NCBI GenBank assembly: GCA_015698045.1
Contig: BLAL01000040.1
Location: 722,501 to 786,500 of the forward strand
Reading direction: 5' to 3'
Length of the DNA: 64,000 nt
DNA from: Rhizophagus clarus
Lineage: Eukaryota > Glomeromycota > Glomeromycetes > Glomerales > Glomeraceae
The notes beneath the pieces were generated by a model. The model saw only the letters and a list, made by a program, of their open reading frames with translations, was not told the origin of the DNA and did not search any database. The first letter of the stretch is position 1. Every line of letters starts with the position of its first letter. A program made the position numbers and the translations under genes. This document shows, piece by piece, positions 1 through 12,182 of the stretch.

Positions 1-1030
1 GCATGTTTTTTTTAATCACAATAATAATTCGACCGTTAATAAATTATCCGACGGAATCAAATCACAATTATTCACCAACCCTTGAATATTCGACTCTGCT
101 CGCGCTAGTTCCGGTCATCAATCAGGCTTATTTAGTTATGCAAAAATTACAATTATTAACACTATAAACAAATAAAAGGATATTTATTTATTTTGAAAGA
201 AGTGTTTTGTGGTTACACATTTACTGTATATCCCACAAAATCCCCACATGCCGTTCCCCCGAATGCAGCCATGTGTATACTGCGGCTTTTCAATTGCATT
301 TTCCTTATAATGTTCTTTCTTTTCTATGTATTAACTCGTGGAACAGTCGTTACAGCTATCAAATTTAATAACGCTAATATCTTTAATAGGATTCGACAAA
401 TTTAATCAATTCATCGATCGATAAATACTGTCGCTACGTGTCGACAGACAAAGCGCTCGGGAATAATTATTTAGGAATGCAATTTCAAAAAAAAAAAAAA
501 AAAAATACTTTTTTTTACGTATAGTATTTATGCTTTATCTTTGACTGATTATATTTTTCGTAATGACGACATTATACATTTAACAAAATCTTTTTTACTA
601 ATTCATAAATTTTGAGATAATAATTGACGAAAAATGATTACAACAATTTATTTACCATTTTTAGTTAACATGTAACAACAAGTAGAAGAAATCATCAAAT
701 TCAATTAAACCAAAAAAAAAAAAAATAAAATAAAATAAAAATAAAATAAAATAAACCTGAACAAAAAAGATCGACTTTCTTATTTTAATATGCCGTATAT
801 TGCAAGTAAAATAAAATAATCGAAACGGAATAAAATTTAAAAATTAAATTAAAGAAAATAACTAACTACTTTACATATGAAAATCGTTAAAACAATATAT
901 ATATATATAATTTTTTTTTTTTCTTTAAAAAAAAAGGTAATTTTAAAAAATTAAAAAATATAATAAATTAAAATAATTGTCCGTCCAGAATTGAAATTTT
1001 GGACTATCAAATTAGATATCCAAAAAAATG
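1..1030. other. AT-rich intergenic DNA, no gene recognised
   Basis: There is no convincing coding sequence here. The stretch holds A/T homopolymers (about 487-505 and 712-755) and a short AT dinucleotide run near 893-910. The 70-codon plus-strand ORF near 193-405 has no recognisable domain and I treat it as chance. Confidence 0.6.
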
Positions 1031-1135
1031 TTACATTATGGAACATTGATTTGTAGGTTTGAGTGGGGCTTCTGTTATTTCAGGTGTAGCAATAACAACT
1101 GGTTTTGCGGTAAAGTTTTTAGTTATTTGATCCAT
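1031..1135 (-). CDS. CaaX-box small peptide A, candidate lipopeptide pheromone-type precursor
   Basis: This single-exon ORF encodes 34 residues and ends in PLKPTNQCSIM. Cys-Ser-Ile-Met is a CaaX box, the signal for farnesylation, AAX cleavage and carboxyl methylation. A paralogue lies 1 kb downstream on the same strand at 2054-2161. The C-terminal 11 residues of the two are identical, and the two base differences in those codons are both silent third positions. Ten of the preceding residues are also conserved (AKPVVI, T, E, TE). Short length, CaaX end and tandem paralogy match fungal a-factor-like pheromone precursors. The alternative is another small prenylated peptide; G-gamma subunits are much longer. 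The role is inferred. What is seen is the ORF, the motif and the selection-like substitution pattern. Confidence 0.6.
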   Translation of the reverse strand: MDQITKNFTAKPVVIATPEITEAPLKPTNQCSIM

Positions 1136-1275
1136 TTTAAATTTGTTTTTATTTTATTTGAAAAGTTTTTGTGCGAGAGTTTTTTGTATTTTCGTTTCGC
1201 TTGTTTCGTTTAAAGAATTTAATTTATTTTGTTCTTTTGAATTTTGATACTTGACGAAGAAGCAAAATGAAGTTA

Positions 1276-1283
1276 TATTTATA
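1276..1283 (-). promoter_or_regulatory. TATA-like box of CaaX peptide gene A
   Basis: TATAAATA on the minus strand, about 140 bp upstream of the ATG at 1135. The same octamer lies about 148 bp upstream of the paralogous gene. The sequence between box and ATG is also similar in the two copies (pyrimidine-rich, with TTCGTTTCG tracts), so the promoter was duplicated with the gene. Confidence 0.45.
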
Positions 1284-2053
1284 AAGAATTGAGACAAAAC
1301 GAAAGATATTAATATTATTTTAATAACCGAGTGAATCGAATATTCTTCTCTCGAGGTTTATTATTTCCCTTAAATGCTTCTAAACGATTATAGTAGTAAA
1401 CTATTGTTGTGAAAAAATTTCGTATTGTGCTATTAATGATAATACGCCATTATTGTTCTACCTTGTCAAGTAAAAAAGTTTATGTGAACCCAACTTTAAG
1501 ACCAAATTAGGAAAGTTAACATAATTGTGCATTATACCGCTGCAGAATGTAAATCATCTAGTGTAGCTCGGCCTTAATATTTCAATTCGACAATTTATAA
1601 ACGTGGTATTAGACGGTTTATCACGTGACTTCTGGAATTTTACTGGTATTTCAAGTGAATACTTCTTTCGGAAGAACAATATATATTATCACAATTTATA
1701 ATAAATAATAAAAGATTTAATCACATAAATAACTAATTAGTTTTTATTAATTTATTAAATTATTTAAACGTTAAAAAGGACAAAAAGTAAAAACAAAAGA
1801 TACGAAACATTTAAATACAGTATATACAAATAATTACATAAATTTAATAATTGGTCCAAAAAAATAAAATAAAATAAAATAAAATAATAAATTATTTTAA
1901 AGATATATTTAATCTGAATTTCGAATTTTCTTTTTAGAAGAAAAAAAAAAATTTAAAAGTAAACGAAATAAATTATTCATTACTCGGCAAAAGATCGCAA
2001 AGAAGCCGATTAATTTTCGTTCTGCGGAGAATTTTCCATAAAACTCTTCCGTT

Positions 2054-2161
2054 TTACATTATGGAGCATTGATTAGTAGGTTTGAGAGGTCTTTCCGTCA
2101 ATTCAGAAGTGGAAATAACAACTGGTTTAGCAGTAGTAATATCGATGGTGGTTTGATTCAT
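2054..2161 (-). CDS. CaaX-box small peptide B, candidate lipopeptide pheromone-type precursor
   Basis: This ORF encodes 35 residues and ends in the same PLKPTNQCSIM tail as peptide A, preceded by a related AKPVVI-S-T-S-E-L-T-E-R segment. The N-terminus (MNQTTIDITT) is threonine-rich and diverges from peptide A (MDQITKNFT), as expected if it is removed during maturation. Most codon differences in the shared part are third-position (ACA/ACT, TGT/TGC, GCA/GCT, CCA/CCT), which argues for a translated, constrained product. No receptor gene is recognisable in the window. The pheromone role is an inference from architecture. Confidence 0.6.
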   Translation of the reverse strand: MNQTTIDITTAKPVVISTSELTERPLKPTNQCSIM

Positions 2162-2308
2162 TTTGATTGGTATATGAAAAGTGTTTTGAGACTTTGTTCT
2201 TTTTTGTTACGTTCGTTTCGATTCGTTCGATTCGTTTGAAGAAACTCTTGATTTGTTTTAATTTTTTGGATTTTTTTTTGTATTTGATGGAAGACCGAAA
2301 TAAAGTTG

Positions 2309-2316
2309 TATTTATA
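2309..2316 (-). promoter_or_regulatory. TATA-like box of CaaX peptide gene B
   Basis: TATAAATA on the minus strand, 148 bp upstream of the ATG at 2161, matching the position and context of the box before peptide gene A. Confidence 0.45.
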
Positions 2317-2399
2317 AAAAAAAAACTCGAGATAAATCGAAAATTACATGTGTTTAAAAGCCCCCCTTATTAAAACAATCAATTATCGTAACAATACTC

Positions 2400-4500
2400 T
2401 CTTTTATATAGAGAATCCTGAATGTTTCGAGATTATTGAATGATTATCATGATCAATTAATATTTTTTTGTTTAATCTGATACAATAAATGATTTTCTAT
2501 AAATAAATGATTTTCTATACAAGTTTCGGGACAATCTGACTTAATAGTAAAGAGGTTAAAACATGTGAACATGAAGAAGAATACGTGGCATGTTTTATTA
2601 TCCCTATATGTCAAATAAAACCCACATTTAAGTGACCCTTGTCTACATAAGAAAAATACTTTCTTAATATGGTATGATTTGTTGACATAAGAAAAATTAC
2701 CTTCTTAATATGGTATAATTTAGCATAGTTTTGTTCTACTCATTATGTCGTGATCTACAAAGAATTGTCTAGCTTTTAGAAATTAGCGTAAATTATTATT
2801 TTCTGACTAATCATTATTATGGAATAATCTTACATCGCCACCCAAGTATAATTGTTATATTTAATAAGATTATGGTCAAAACCTCTCTTTAAATCAATAG
2901 TTATTATCATTGTTAAATATTATTAATTGAAACTATTCCTAAATTTTCATGTTCATTCTCTTAATTACAAGTATGCTTCAATACTAAATAATACTAACGT
3001 AATGCTGGCGTGCATGATTATTCTTCTTATTTTTTTTTGTTGACCCGAAACATTAATAATATCTCTCAAATTTTAATTGTCCGTTAAACATAAGAACATG
3101 AAAAATAATCAACGCGTGATCAAAAAAAATTACGCTTCGGCAGGGAATTGAAACTCTAATTTTCTAAAAATGTACGCAATTTGTGTTTTATAATTGTTAT
3201 AACCAACATATATTTGCTGAGGACACCACTAAAATGATTATTTGAGTTACTAATACGTGTACACTAATCATCCCAATTCTTATGTAGAATTAATATAAAG
3301 TACGATTTCAAATATCCCAAACATATCATTTCAAAAGGATATTTCAAATTTTGATTTGAAGACCTGACTCATGTGATTTTGGCTGAATTATTTATTTATC
3401 CGTCGCTATTTAAAGTAATAAAGCTTCTATTGTTACAATGAATTGTCATAACTTGCGAAACAACTTTTACTTAATTATTAAAATTTTCTTGATGATACAG
3501 TACTTTTCTTTGGTAAAAGTGAATATGCCCCTTTGATTTTCAACGGATAAATATGAAGTGTAGTCTGTAGCGCATTAGTTAAATCATGTTGTAGTGAAAT
3601 ATCAATCATCCAATCACTTATGATGTAATACATACAGTACAAATCACCTTTTTACGCCAAAGAAAAATATTATTCGCTCGATCACAATTATTAATAATGC
3701 TCATATTGCACAGGCACTTCAAGATTTACACGAATTTTAAAACTGTGTAAACATTCATAATCTTAATATAGACATGACATTAACGCCCTTGATAAATTCT
3801 TATCGGTAGGAACACTTTATTATTTAATCATGTGGCCCAAAATATTTCCATTTAGTCCAAGATTTTCGCATTTATTTTGACCCACATGATTTTTTCTGAA
3901 TCTATTGTGCGTAAATTTTAAATACTAAATCTTAAATATATTCTTGTTTATCAAATCTCCCATTTTATTATGTCCCATCAGTCACTGATAACAAAGTTCC
4001 TAAAAGAGAACTTTCATTTTGATTAAAATTATTAATTCGACTTTGTTCATGTCTTATGATCGAATTTAGAAGTTCATCTATCTAATTTCATATTTTTCAA
4101 ATTCATTTATATTAAACAAATAAAATTTTTTTGCTAAATGACTCTACCGGGTCAGTATTTTGAAAATAAAATGAATTCAAATAATTAGGAAATTTGAATA
4201 AACGGAAAAAAGGCGTATCAAAAAAAAAAAAAAAAAATTTTTTTTTATTGTTTTATTTACTCAAAAATTCCAAATTATTATTACGAGAAAATTTTCTGAT
4301 TGATATAGATTAAAATTAATCAAATTAATCTAGATAGATATAACGACTATGACTTGTAATTTTCAAAAAAAAAAAAAAAAAAAAAAAAAAAAACAAAGAA
4401 ATCGTGCAAACGAATTAACTTATTATCTGTAAATTCCATTTATTTATATAAGTTGAGATTTTTGCATATTATTTTAAATTATAAAATACTGTAATTGATA
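2400..4500. other. Intergenic DNA with a short tandem repeat
   Basis: No gene was recognised. A unit of about 45 bp (ACATAAGAAAAAT..CTTCTTAATATGGTAT) occurs twice in tandem at about 2645-2735. Poly-A runs lie at 4220-4240 and 4365-4393, just upstream of the TRP-like gene. Confidence 0.5.
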
Positions 4501-7419
4501 ATGAAAATTATTCAATCTTTTTGGTTGTTACTTTTCGCTATCACGCTTTTAGCATTTCAGGTATGTTTGCAAGAAATAAAACAAATTTAACGATAATTAT
4601 TTTATTTTATTTTATTTTTTATTATTAAAACAATTTTACATTAAAAATTGCTAGGTTGACCAAACTTTATCAGCGGGGCCACTTTCAGTCGATGACGATT
4701 ATGAAGGTCTCGTAACATTTACCGGAAAGGATGTTTTTACTGCCGTTAAATTAGCGTCTAAAATAGGTGAATATTAGTTTTAAATATCATAAAAAATCGA
4801 TTTGTGATAATACAAATTTGACACAGGCAAAGAACATTAAGAAAAATTGCTGTTTTAGATTACGAGTGGAATACTATTGAAGGAGATAATTCCGCCCTAA
4901 CCTTTTTTGTGATAGATGATAAAAATTTGATGGAACATCCAGAATGTATCATCGTTGAAAACTGCAATTTTTTTCCTTATCCAGATGCCTCCTGTATCGG
5001 AAATTGCGGCGCAAGCGGGAAGAAATCATTCAATTCAAATTTGCCAAAACAAAAAATAATGTTGGCGATTGTCAAAGCAAACTTCGATAGCTCTTTGATA
5101 TTGAATATCACAATTGCATTTGACGCTCCAGAAAACACTCCTAAGCTTCCAGGCCCTTCAAAATCTTATGACAATGAATTAACAACGCCAACTGTGACAC
5201 CTCATCCCGAAAATCTACTTAATGGAGACATTACTCCGGATGGATATGCCAATTGTGGTACCATTAATTTCAACGATTTTAGAGTTTGGTATACAAAAGA
5301 GAAGAATAATATAGAATTTTATTTAGAAGGCATTAGCGACGAAAATCTTCAAAGCCAAGGTAATTGACTGTAAATTTTTGTTAGTTTAAAAAAAAATTAT
5401 ATATGCAAACATTTGTATAATTTATGTCATTTAAAAAAGCAAAATTTATCGTTTACTTTGATGCGGAACACGTTGTATATGAGAATTTTCCCGTGCAATT
5501 TAACGGACCATTTAAATATAGGAATGAATTTTCAACAAATTTTGATGATATATTCCCTGGTAATGATTATACCTATATGAGGTTTCTGGATGCTATTTTT
5601 TGGAACTGTAATTAACGTTTAAACTGGAAAACATTAGATTCACTATTTAACGTCCCTGGCACTGGTTCCTACGCGGTACTTACCTTCCAAGACGCTAATA
5701 ACCAAGGATGTGTTACCGCTCCTATTGGTAGCCAAAGCACGGCATACTCAAATGGAATTACTGGGATCTCAATGACTATAGCATTGGCGTTCATACTTTT
5801 ATCCGCCGCTTCATTATTGTTTCTTAAAAGAGAAGTAAATTACAGTATTTACCCAAAGAAATGGGTGTCAATCGGTGAAGGTATAACCGATGTCGGTAGA
5901 ACGGCCGATGATAATATAAATCGGAACATACCACCGTTGTTCCCTATAAGTACTACGACTATCGTCTCGCAAAATTCATCATTAATACAAACTCCATCCA
6001 TTTATGACCTTATAAGTGTTGCCCAATGGATTGTTACTATAGCATTACTTACACTTCCAAATCTACCGGTTGGTTACCGTCAATTTGCTTCTAATTTTGG
6101 ATGGTCAACTGGAACAGGTGGTGGAATAAATGTTCAAGCTTTTTCCAATGCTGCTAGTAATTTGCGAGAGCTAGTATGTCCGCTTTTATCTGATGTATGC
6201 ACCTCATCATTAAACCAGTTTGATACGTGCCAATCTTGGTTCAATTCTGATGTAACACCAGAACATTTGTTCACCGCAAGCATAACCAATGGAGACAAAA
6301 CGTATTTTCCAGATCCTACAGGATTTGAATCTTACTCGAACACACTCCATATACCAAATAGCAATATATTCTTTGTCATGTTCGTAGCATTACTATTAGC
6401 TATTGGAGTGGCTTTAATTATCATGTTATTGATCGGTATTGTAGCGTTCACGATGAAAGAAAAACTGAAATTTTTGGAAAAAGTCAACAAAAATATGCGT
6501 TTTTTAGTATTTGGTAAGTCAGGCAAGATTTTTGGTTAATGTTGTTATTTAATTAAAAGTACTAATAATCTAATGATTTCTACCATTACTTTCGTAATTC
6601 GTTATACGCAGGTGCTATTTTGCGTGTAGTGAGTGATGTATTTTTATTGCATATTTGAGATTTTTTTAGCACATTTACATACAACTAACTCACATTTCTA
6701 CGGCGTTTTGTCAGGTCAACACGATGTATTTTCCAATTACCCTTTTTTGTTTATATCAACTGACCCAATCTGGTGACTGCTGGCTTTTGCTCCTGCTCGC
6801 ATCTATAATTTTTATAGTAATTACAATAGGACTACTTCCTTTCTGCATTTACAAAGTCTTGTCCACTTTTCAAACAGATGCTGAACTTCTATGGAACGAT
6901 AAATATAAGATTTTGTTTGGTGTACTATATACAGATTATTTAAAGGACCGCGTATGGTTTGTCATTCCAACAACGGTATACCAGTTTCTTCGTTCACTAA
7001 TAGTAGCAATCGGCCACAACAGTGGAATCGCCCAAATAACTTGTCTTGTCATCTTGGAACTTGCGCACTTAATAACCGTATATTATTTTAAACCATTTGA
7101 ACGAAATCTGGCCAATATTTTTAATATTACACTTTCTACTGGACGTCTGATAGTCCTCTTTCTTCTTACGTCATTCTTGGGTGGTAATGTTACAATCACG
7201 CCTACAACTCGCTTCTCTCTGGCCATTGTGCTAATTATCTTACAACTTTTAATGGCGGTTTGTGTTGGTGGACTAATCCTCCTTAATATCCTTTGCGCTG
7301 CTTTCAAGTTTCTATTTAAAAAGGATGTTAAAACAGATGAAAGCACTGACATAAATCAAGCACAAGAAGCTGATGAAGATAATAATAACTTATCTATTAA
7401 TGAAAAAATTGTTGATTAA
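4501..7419 (+). CDS. TRP/Flc-like multi-pass membrane protein, seven exons
   Basis: I join exons 4501-4560, 4655-4766, 4859-5359, 5440-5559, 5638-6513, 6612-6628 and 6715-7419. All phases agree and give 796 residues. Residues 1-20 form a signal peptide (MKIIQSFWLLLFAITLLAFQ). A Cys-containing luminal domain follows in exons 2-5. The C-terminal half has about nine hydrophobic spans, with the order typical of fungal TRP_C/Flc proteins: a NTMYFPITLFCLYQL span, then a DRVWFVIPTT..QFLRSLIVAIG segment and a GIAQITCLVILELAHL..KPFERNLAN segment. Flc proteins act in ER/vacuolar membranes as putative FAD or calcium transport channels. The tail is acidic and cytosolic. The family assignment rests on pattern recognition; the substrate is unknown. 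The apparent in-frame TAA at 5613 lies inside the 78-bp intron 5560-5637, so the gene looks intact. Confidence 0.75.
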
Positions 7420-9470
7420 AATATTTAGATAAGTTTATATCAAGAAATATTTTATGTTAAAAAAGCTATGAATTAAATTCATCAAGAGTAAAATTATATA
7501 TACAATAAATAAAGGTTTCTGATCTTATCCCTTAGACTGCTTTGCAGACAAATTTGCCTGCAATTTTATTTTTTATTAAGAGTATTTTTAAGCTTTTTTA
7601 GATATTTTATTAAATAAAATAAGTGATAAATTCAATGGTATTTTTTAAGTAAAAATCGAAAAAAAAAGTTCAATCTGATTAATGATTTTTAAAAGTAAAT
7701 GATCTACAAATTATTACAAATAGGGCCAAAATTCTTTAAAATTGAAATATCCTTTTATCTACTGACCCTAGAAACATAAAACTACCACCATTTGATGCGT
7801 CTTGATGAGAAGATCTGATAAAACAAAATCCAGCTTTTTATAATCATTAGGTGATAAGATATCTTTCGATATCTAAAAACCTATAAAGTAATATAACCTT
7901 TTATTTATCAAATTCTCGGATACAATTTTGCTACCATTAGATGCGTCTCAATAAGAGGAATCTAAAAAACTAGATTTCATCAACTTTCTATGATCACAGG
8001 ATCTTAAGATATCTTAAAAATTCTAAAATTTTAAAATTAATTTTAACCCCTACAGTTTAAGGGATAAGGTAAAGTCAAAAGAGATCTCCGGTTCTATAAG
8101 GTAAATCAAATATTAGTCCAAAGATAGGTTTCGAATCTGTGATATTTGTATAATATTTAGTCATTAGCGGATTTTTAGATTTTCAATTACAAGTTTAATA
8201 ACATATTTTAAAATATTTTTTTTATTTAAAATAACAGTTTTTATAAACCGTTTCAAAACTCCTTAAACTCGGATAGAAAATTTTTTTTTTGAGAAATTTC
8301 CTAAAATTCGATAGAGATTTTCTACGAGTTCGTATAGGAAGAGTTCGTATGGGAGCCGAAATCCAGTTCCATGAAGGCGTTCCCTGAAGAAAAGAAGAAA
8401 AAGGAACGTTAATGGCGTTCCCAATGACAAAAAATGAAAACCCCAATTACTAACTTACTTTATAGCTCAAATAAACCGAAATCCGAGTCCAGGAAAGCGT
8501 TCCTGAAGAAATGAAGTACTGTATTAGTGACGTTCTCAAGACAAAAATTTACACTTACCTTTCAAAATCCAAGCCGTATTTAACATATTTATTTAAGGAA
8601 ACGTCTCCAAATCATTCCGAAGTCCAACTTCAAATCCAAGTCCATCCTTAAAAAAAAAAAAGTATAAATTAGACCGGATAGAACCAGATTATCTGATCAA
8701 TCCGGTCAATCTGGTCATCCGTGTAATATCCGATTAATCCGATGTTTTCCATCCGGATTATCCGCAATCCGTTCATTCTTAATCCGTTTTTTGATCAGAT
8801 CGGATGACGGATTGAAGGATTTTACCGTAGTAAGCTTGCGTTTGTTCCTATTCTCTTAGCTTATTTGGCCCAGTGTTTTTTTTCTTAAGAGCATTAGCAA
8901 AACTTTCTTATACTAAATTATCAAACATTACCCTATCCACCTTTGACTATCAGCAACGTGGTTATAGGAAAGGTGACTAACATAGCCGCTTGGTCTTATT
9001 TATTTTGCTTGAAAAACTGTTTTCACTGCACCATGAAAAGTGTATCTAAATATATGTAAAAACTTTCCCTAAAACTTGATATATCTTCGAGTGTATTTAT
9101 TCATTCATCAATTTCATTGACAAAACGGGTTTTAGTAGTATTTTTGTTAGAAGACATATATTGAAAATTTTTTGCTGCAGATTTTTACAAGAAATGTCTG
9201 CAACTGGGAAGAGTTTTTTTTGGTACTCTAAACTATATAAATAATGTGTCTGGGATCGGTCAATCATTTGAATGTCGTCCTATGAAAAAAGAGCTTAATA
9301 GACTATTAATGATCTAGAATACTCTATTGGGATGGTTATGATACATGAAGAAGCAAGATCTTTTTTATCAGTACCGCCCACAATATTTATATACTGTATA
9401 TATTTTGGATTTTACGGGAAACAATGAGTTCAAATTAAAATAGTTAAGAATTGAATTTCATGGACATGTA
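7420..9470. repeat. Intergenic DNA with diverged repeats
   Basis: No intact gene was recognised. Two diverged copies of a unit of about 130 bp (GCCGAAATCC..GTTCC..GAAGAAA..AACG..GCGTTCC) lie at about 8350-8560. A stretch rich in ATCCG/CGGAT motifs lies at 8675-8825 and may be the end of an old transposon. Shorter direct repeats with ATGCGTCT occur at 7795 and 7940. Confidence 0.45.
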
Positions 9471-9724
9471 ATAAAAAAAATTTCCCATTTTTTTTCAGTA
9501 ACGGGAATCAACTTAGTATTAAGCAGTGTATTCCTACAGTTACAATTTAGCAATACTTTGTGATTTAATAATTTACCTAAAATGATAATCACAACAATCT
9601 TTAGATGTGTGTTCGTTCATTGAAGAAAATACACAAAATTCGAATATTTTTCAGCCGAACTCTGTACGACAGATAATCTCAATTGAAAAAGATCCGGATA
9701 ACGAGGCCTTAGTACAGTGATGTA

Positions 9725-10191
9725 CAGTCGCGTCAAAAAGTCACACTCGATTTAAAAATTACATATAAAAAAATTTTCCAGAGTTTATAATTAACATAAT
9801 ACTTGCGTTTTAAATTTTCGAATCTAGCAATCATTTTTTAAAAAAATATAACTGACTAGCGTAAAATTTAAAAATAATTATTAAAAGGAATATAAATTTT
9901 CATGCAATTTAAAATTGTCTATTTTTATATGTAAATTCCTTCTTGGATACAAGATATATATAAAAAAAATGTTGTTCAACATTATAACTAAGATATTTCA
10001 TGCATTATAAAATATCTCGGGAAATGAAAATCATTTTTTTAATAAGTACGATTGATTAGCTATAAAAGAAATAAGTTTAGAAATAATTATCAAAAGAAAT
10101 ACAAAAATGTATATAGCCTTAAATTTTCTATTTTTTATTGTTTTATCATATACAGTAAATTCGGAACCGGCGTCACTTTCCGATGCAACTA
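9725..10191. mobile_element. MITE with mariner-like TA target duplication, copy 1
   Basis: The left end CAGTCGCGTCAAAAAGTCAC pairs with the right end, which reads GCGTCACTTTCCGATGCAACT. Both ends are flanked by TA. At about 467 bp with no ORF it is a non-autonomous DNA transposon. Its ends are more diverged than those of copy 2. Confidence 0.6.
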
Positions 10192-10508
10192 TACAACATA
10201 TATATACGTATCTAAATACTACCTGTTGCAACTATTCAACGAAATGCGCCATTTGAAACGTCTTGTAATGAAAAAAATTTCCCATCTTTTTTTGGTAACG
10301 GGAATCAACTGTGTAGCATTCCAACAGTTACAATTTAGCAATACTTTGTGATTAAATAATTTGCCCAAAATGACAATCACAATAATCTTCAGATGTGTGT
10401 TCATTGAAGAAAATACACAAAATACAAATATTTCTCGGCCGAACTCTGTACGACAGATGATCTCCATTGAAAAAGATCCAGATAATGAGGCCTTAGTACA
10501 GTGATGTA

Positions 10509-10966
10509 CAGTCGCATCGGAAAGTGACGCCCGATTTAAATTTCATGGTAAATTACGTATAAAAAAAATTTTCCAGAGTTATAATTAACATAGACTTGCG
10601 TTTTAAATTTTCGAAGCTAGCAATCATTTTTAAAAAAAATATAACTGACTAGCTTTAAATTGATGTAAAATTTAGAAGTAATTATTAAAAGGGATATAAA
10701 TATTCATGCAATTTAAATTGTCTATCTTTATATGTAAATTCCTTCTTGGATACAAGACATATACTGTATAAAAGAAATGTTGTTCAACATTATAACTAAG
10801 ATATTTCATGCATTATAAAATATCTCGGGAAACGAAAATCATTGTTTAATAAGTACAATTGAATGAAAAAAAAATACAAAAATGTATATAGCCTTAAATT
10901 TTCTATTTTTTATTGTTTTATTATATATAGTAAATTTGGAACCGGCGTCACTTTCCGATGCAACTG
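10509..10966. mobile_element. MITE with mariner-like TA target duplication, copy 2
   Basis: The inverted ends CAGTCGCATCGGAAAGTGAC and GTCACTTTCCGATGCAACTG lie next to TA on both sides (10507-10508 and 10967-10968). It is about 458 bp and non-coding. It lies 53 bp upstream of the ATG at 11019 and may contribute to that gene's promoter. Confidence 0.7.
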
Positions 10967-11018
10967 TAAACGTATATATACGCATCTAAACTACTATCTG
11001 TTACAACTATTCAACGAA

Positions 11019-12182
11019 ATGCGCCATTTGAAACTTCTTTTACTTGGAATTATTCTCTTGTCATCTTTTAGTTCGGCTTTTGCTGACGACGGATATGATT
11101 TTAGTCAAGCTAAACAAGACGTTTTTGATCAAATAATTTCTGTGCTGGTTCCTTTGATTATAGTTTTTTTATTTAAAGAATCGGAAGAAGATTTCAAAAA
11201 AAAGAAAAAAGATTTAGAAAAAAGGATAGAATGTTTAGAAAAACGGATGAAAGCCCTTGAAGAAAAATTCCCAGAAATTCGAGAAGATACAGAAACAAAT
11301 GATCAAGGAGAAAACGTTAATATACTCGTACAAGTATTCAATAAATTAAAATCTAATAAAATTAGACGAACTTTCGATGATTTTCTTTTTTTATTATCCC
11401 TTTTTGTTCTACCAACTATAGTATTTCATAAACACCATGAGACTCCCCTCTGGATTTCAATCGTCTCTGGGGTTATAGCCTGTGTTACTTTCATTATGAT
11501 TATAATTAATTATATTGGTTATTATATAAGGGGTAAAATAGAACTTAATTATTGGTCTTATATATACATCACAATCATGATGAGTTTATGTCATATCTTT
11601 TCTGACATTTGTTTCCTGTTTTATACTCAAAGTATTTCTGTGGGTGAAAACAAAGACATTTTCATTGGCGTGCATGCAGTATCTGGAATCTTAGGCTCAA
11701 TTGGTTTTCTTGGGGCTATATTGGGTATTTTAACTGAAATTTACTCAGATAAATCTCCTTTTGTGGAGAAACTTCATAGTGCAGCTGGTAAGTACTACAT
11801 TACAAAACTTTCAACTATATACATGCAGTAACTGAAATCTAAGCGCAATTTTCTTCCTTATCTGTTATTTTATAATTCTTATATAGTTGGTGATGATATT
11901 GGTCATCTCTTCAATAATGTTTGTAATTATATATTCATTACAATATTTTCCATTTGGACACCAATAATTCAAATGTTAAACATGGCACTCCTTTCTGGTA
12001 ATGACTATTATTTGACAAAGTTAATATTAGCATTAAATCTGATTTACCTTTCTAGAGTTTTATATTATGCTGTTAAAGAATTTGATAAGTCAGAAAATTC
12101 GGAAAAAAATGAAACTTTTGGCTTATTGAATATAATCTTTCTTATACGTAGTAAATTCCGTAGTAAAGAGATACCATTCTAG
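11019..12182 (+). CDS. Signal-peptide, coiled-coil, multi-pass membrane protein of unknown family
   Basis: Two exons (11019-11787 and 11887-12182; GTAAGT..ATATAG intron) give 354 residues. I chose the ATG at 11019 because it opens a signal peptide (MRHLKLLLLGIILLSSFSSAFA); the upstream in-frame ATG at 10863 lies inside the MITE. A hydrophobic span at residues 39-52 is followed by a K/E-rich coiled coil (about 55-85). Four to five further hydrophobic spans come next, including DFLFLLSLFVLPTIVF and GVHAVSGILGSIGFLGAILGI. I do not recognise the family. The 5' end sits in a recent tandem duplication. Confidence 0.65.

Larger units (their letters stand above)
9470..11045. repeat. Tandem segmental duplication (about 0.78-kb unit, two copies)
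   Basis: The segment at about 9470-10264 recurs at about 10270-11040 with many substitutions. Each copy carries a TA-flanked MITE and ends with the same AACGAAATGCGCCATTTGAA start region. The second copy supplies the ATG and signal peptide of the membrane-protein gene at 11019. The first copy (ATG near 10244) is a truncated duplicate of that 5' end. Confidence 0.7.

Noticed and set aside
5613..5615. In-frame stop making the TRP-like gene a pseudogene
   Set aside because: A 78-bp GT-AG intron (5560-5637) removes it and keeps phase with both flanking exons.
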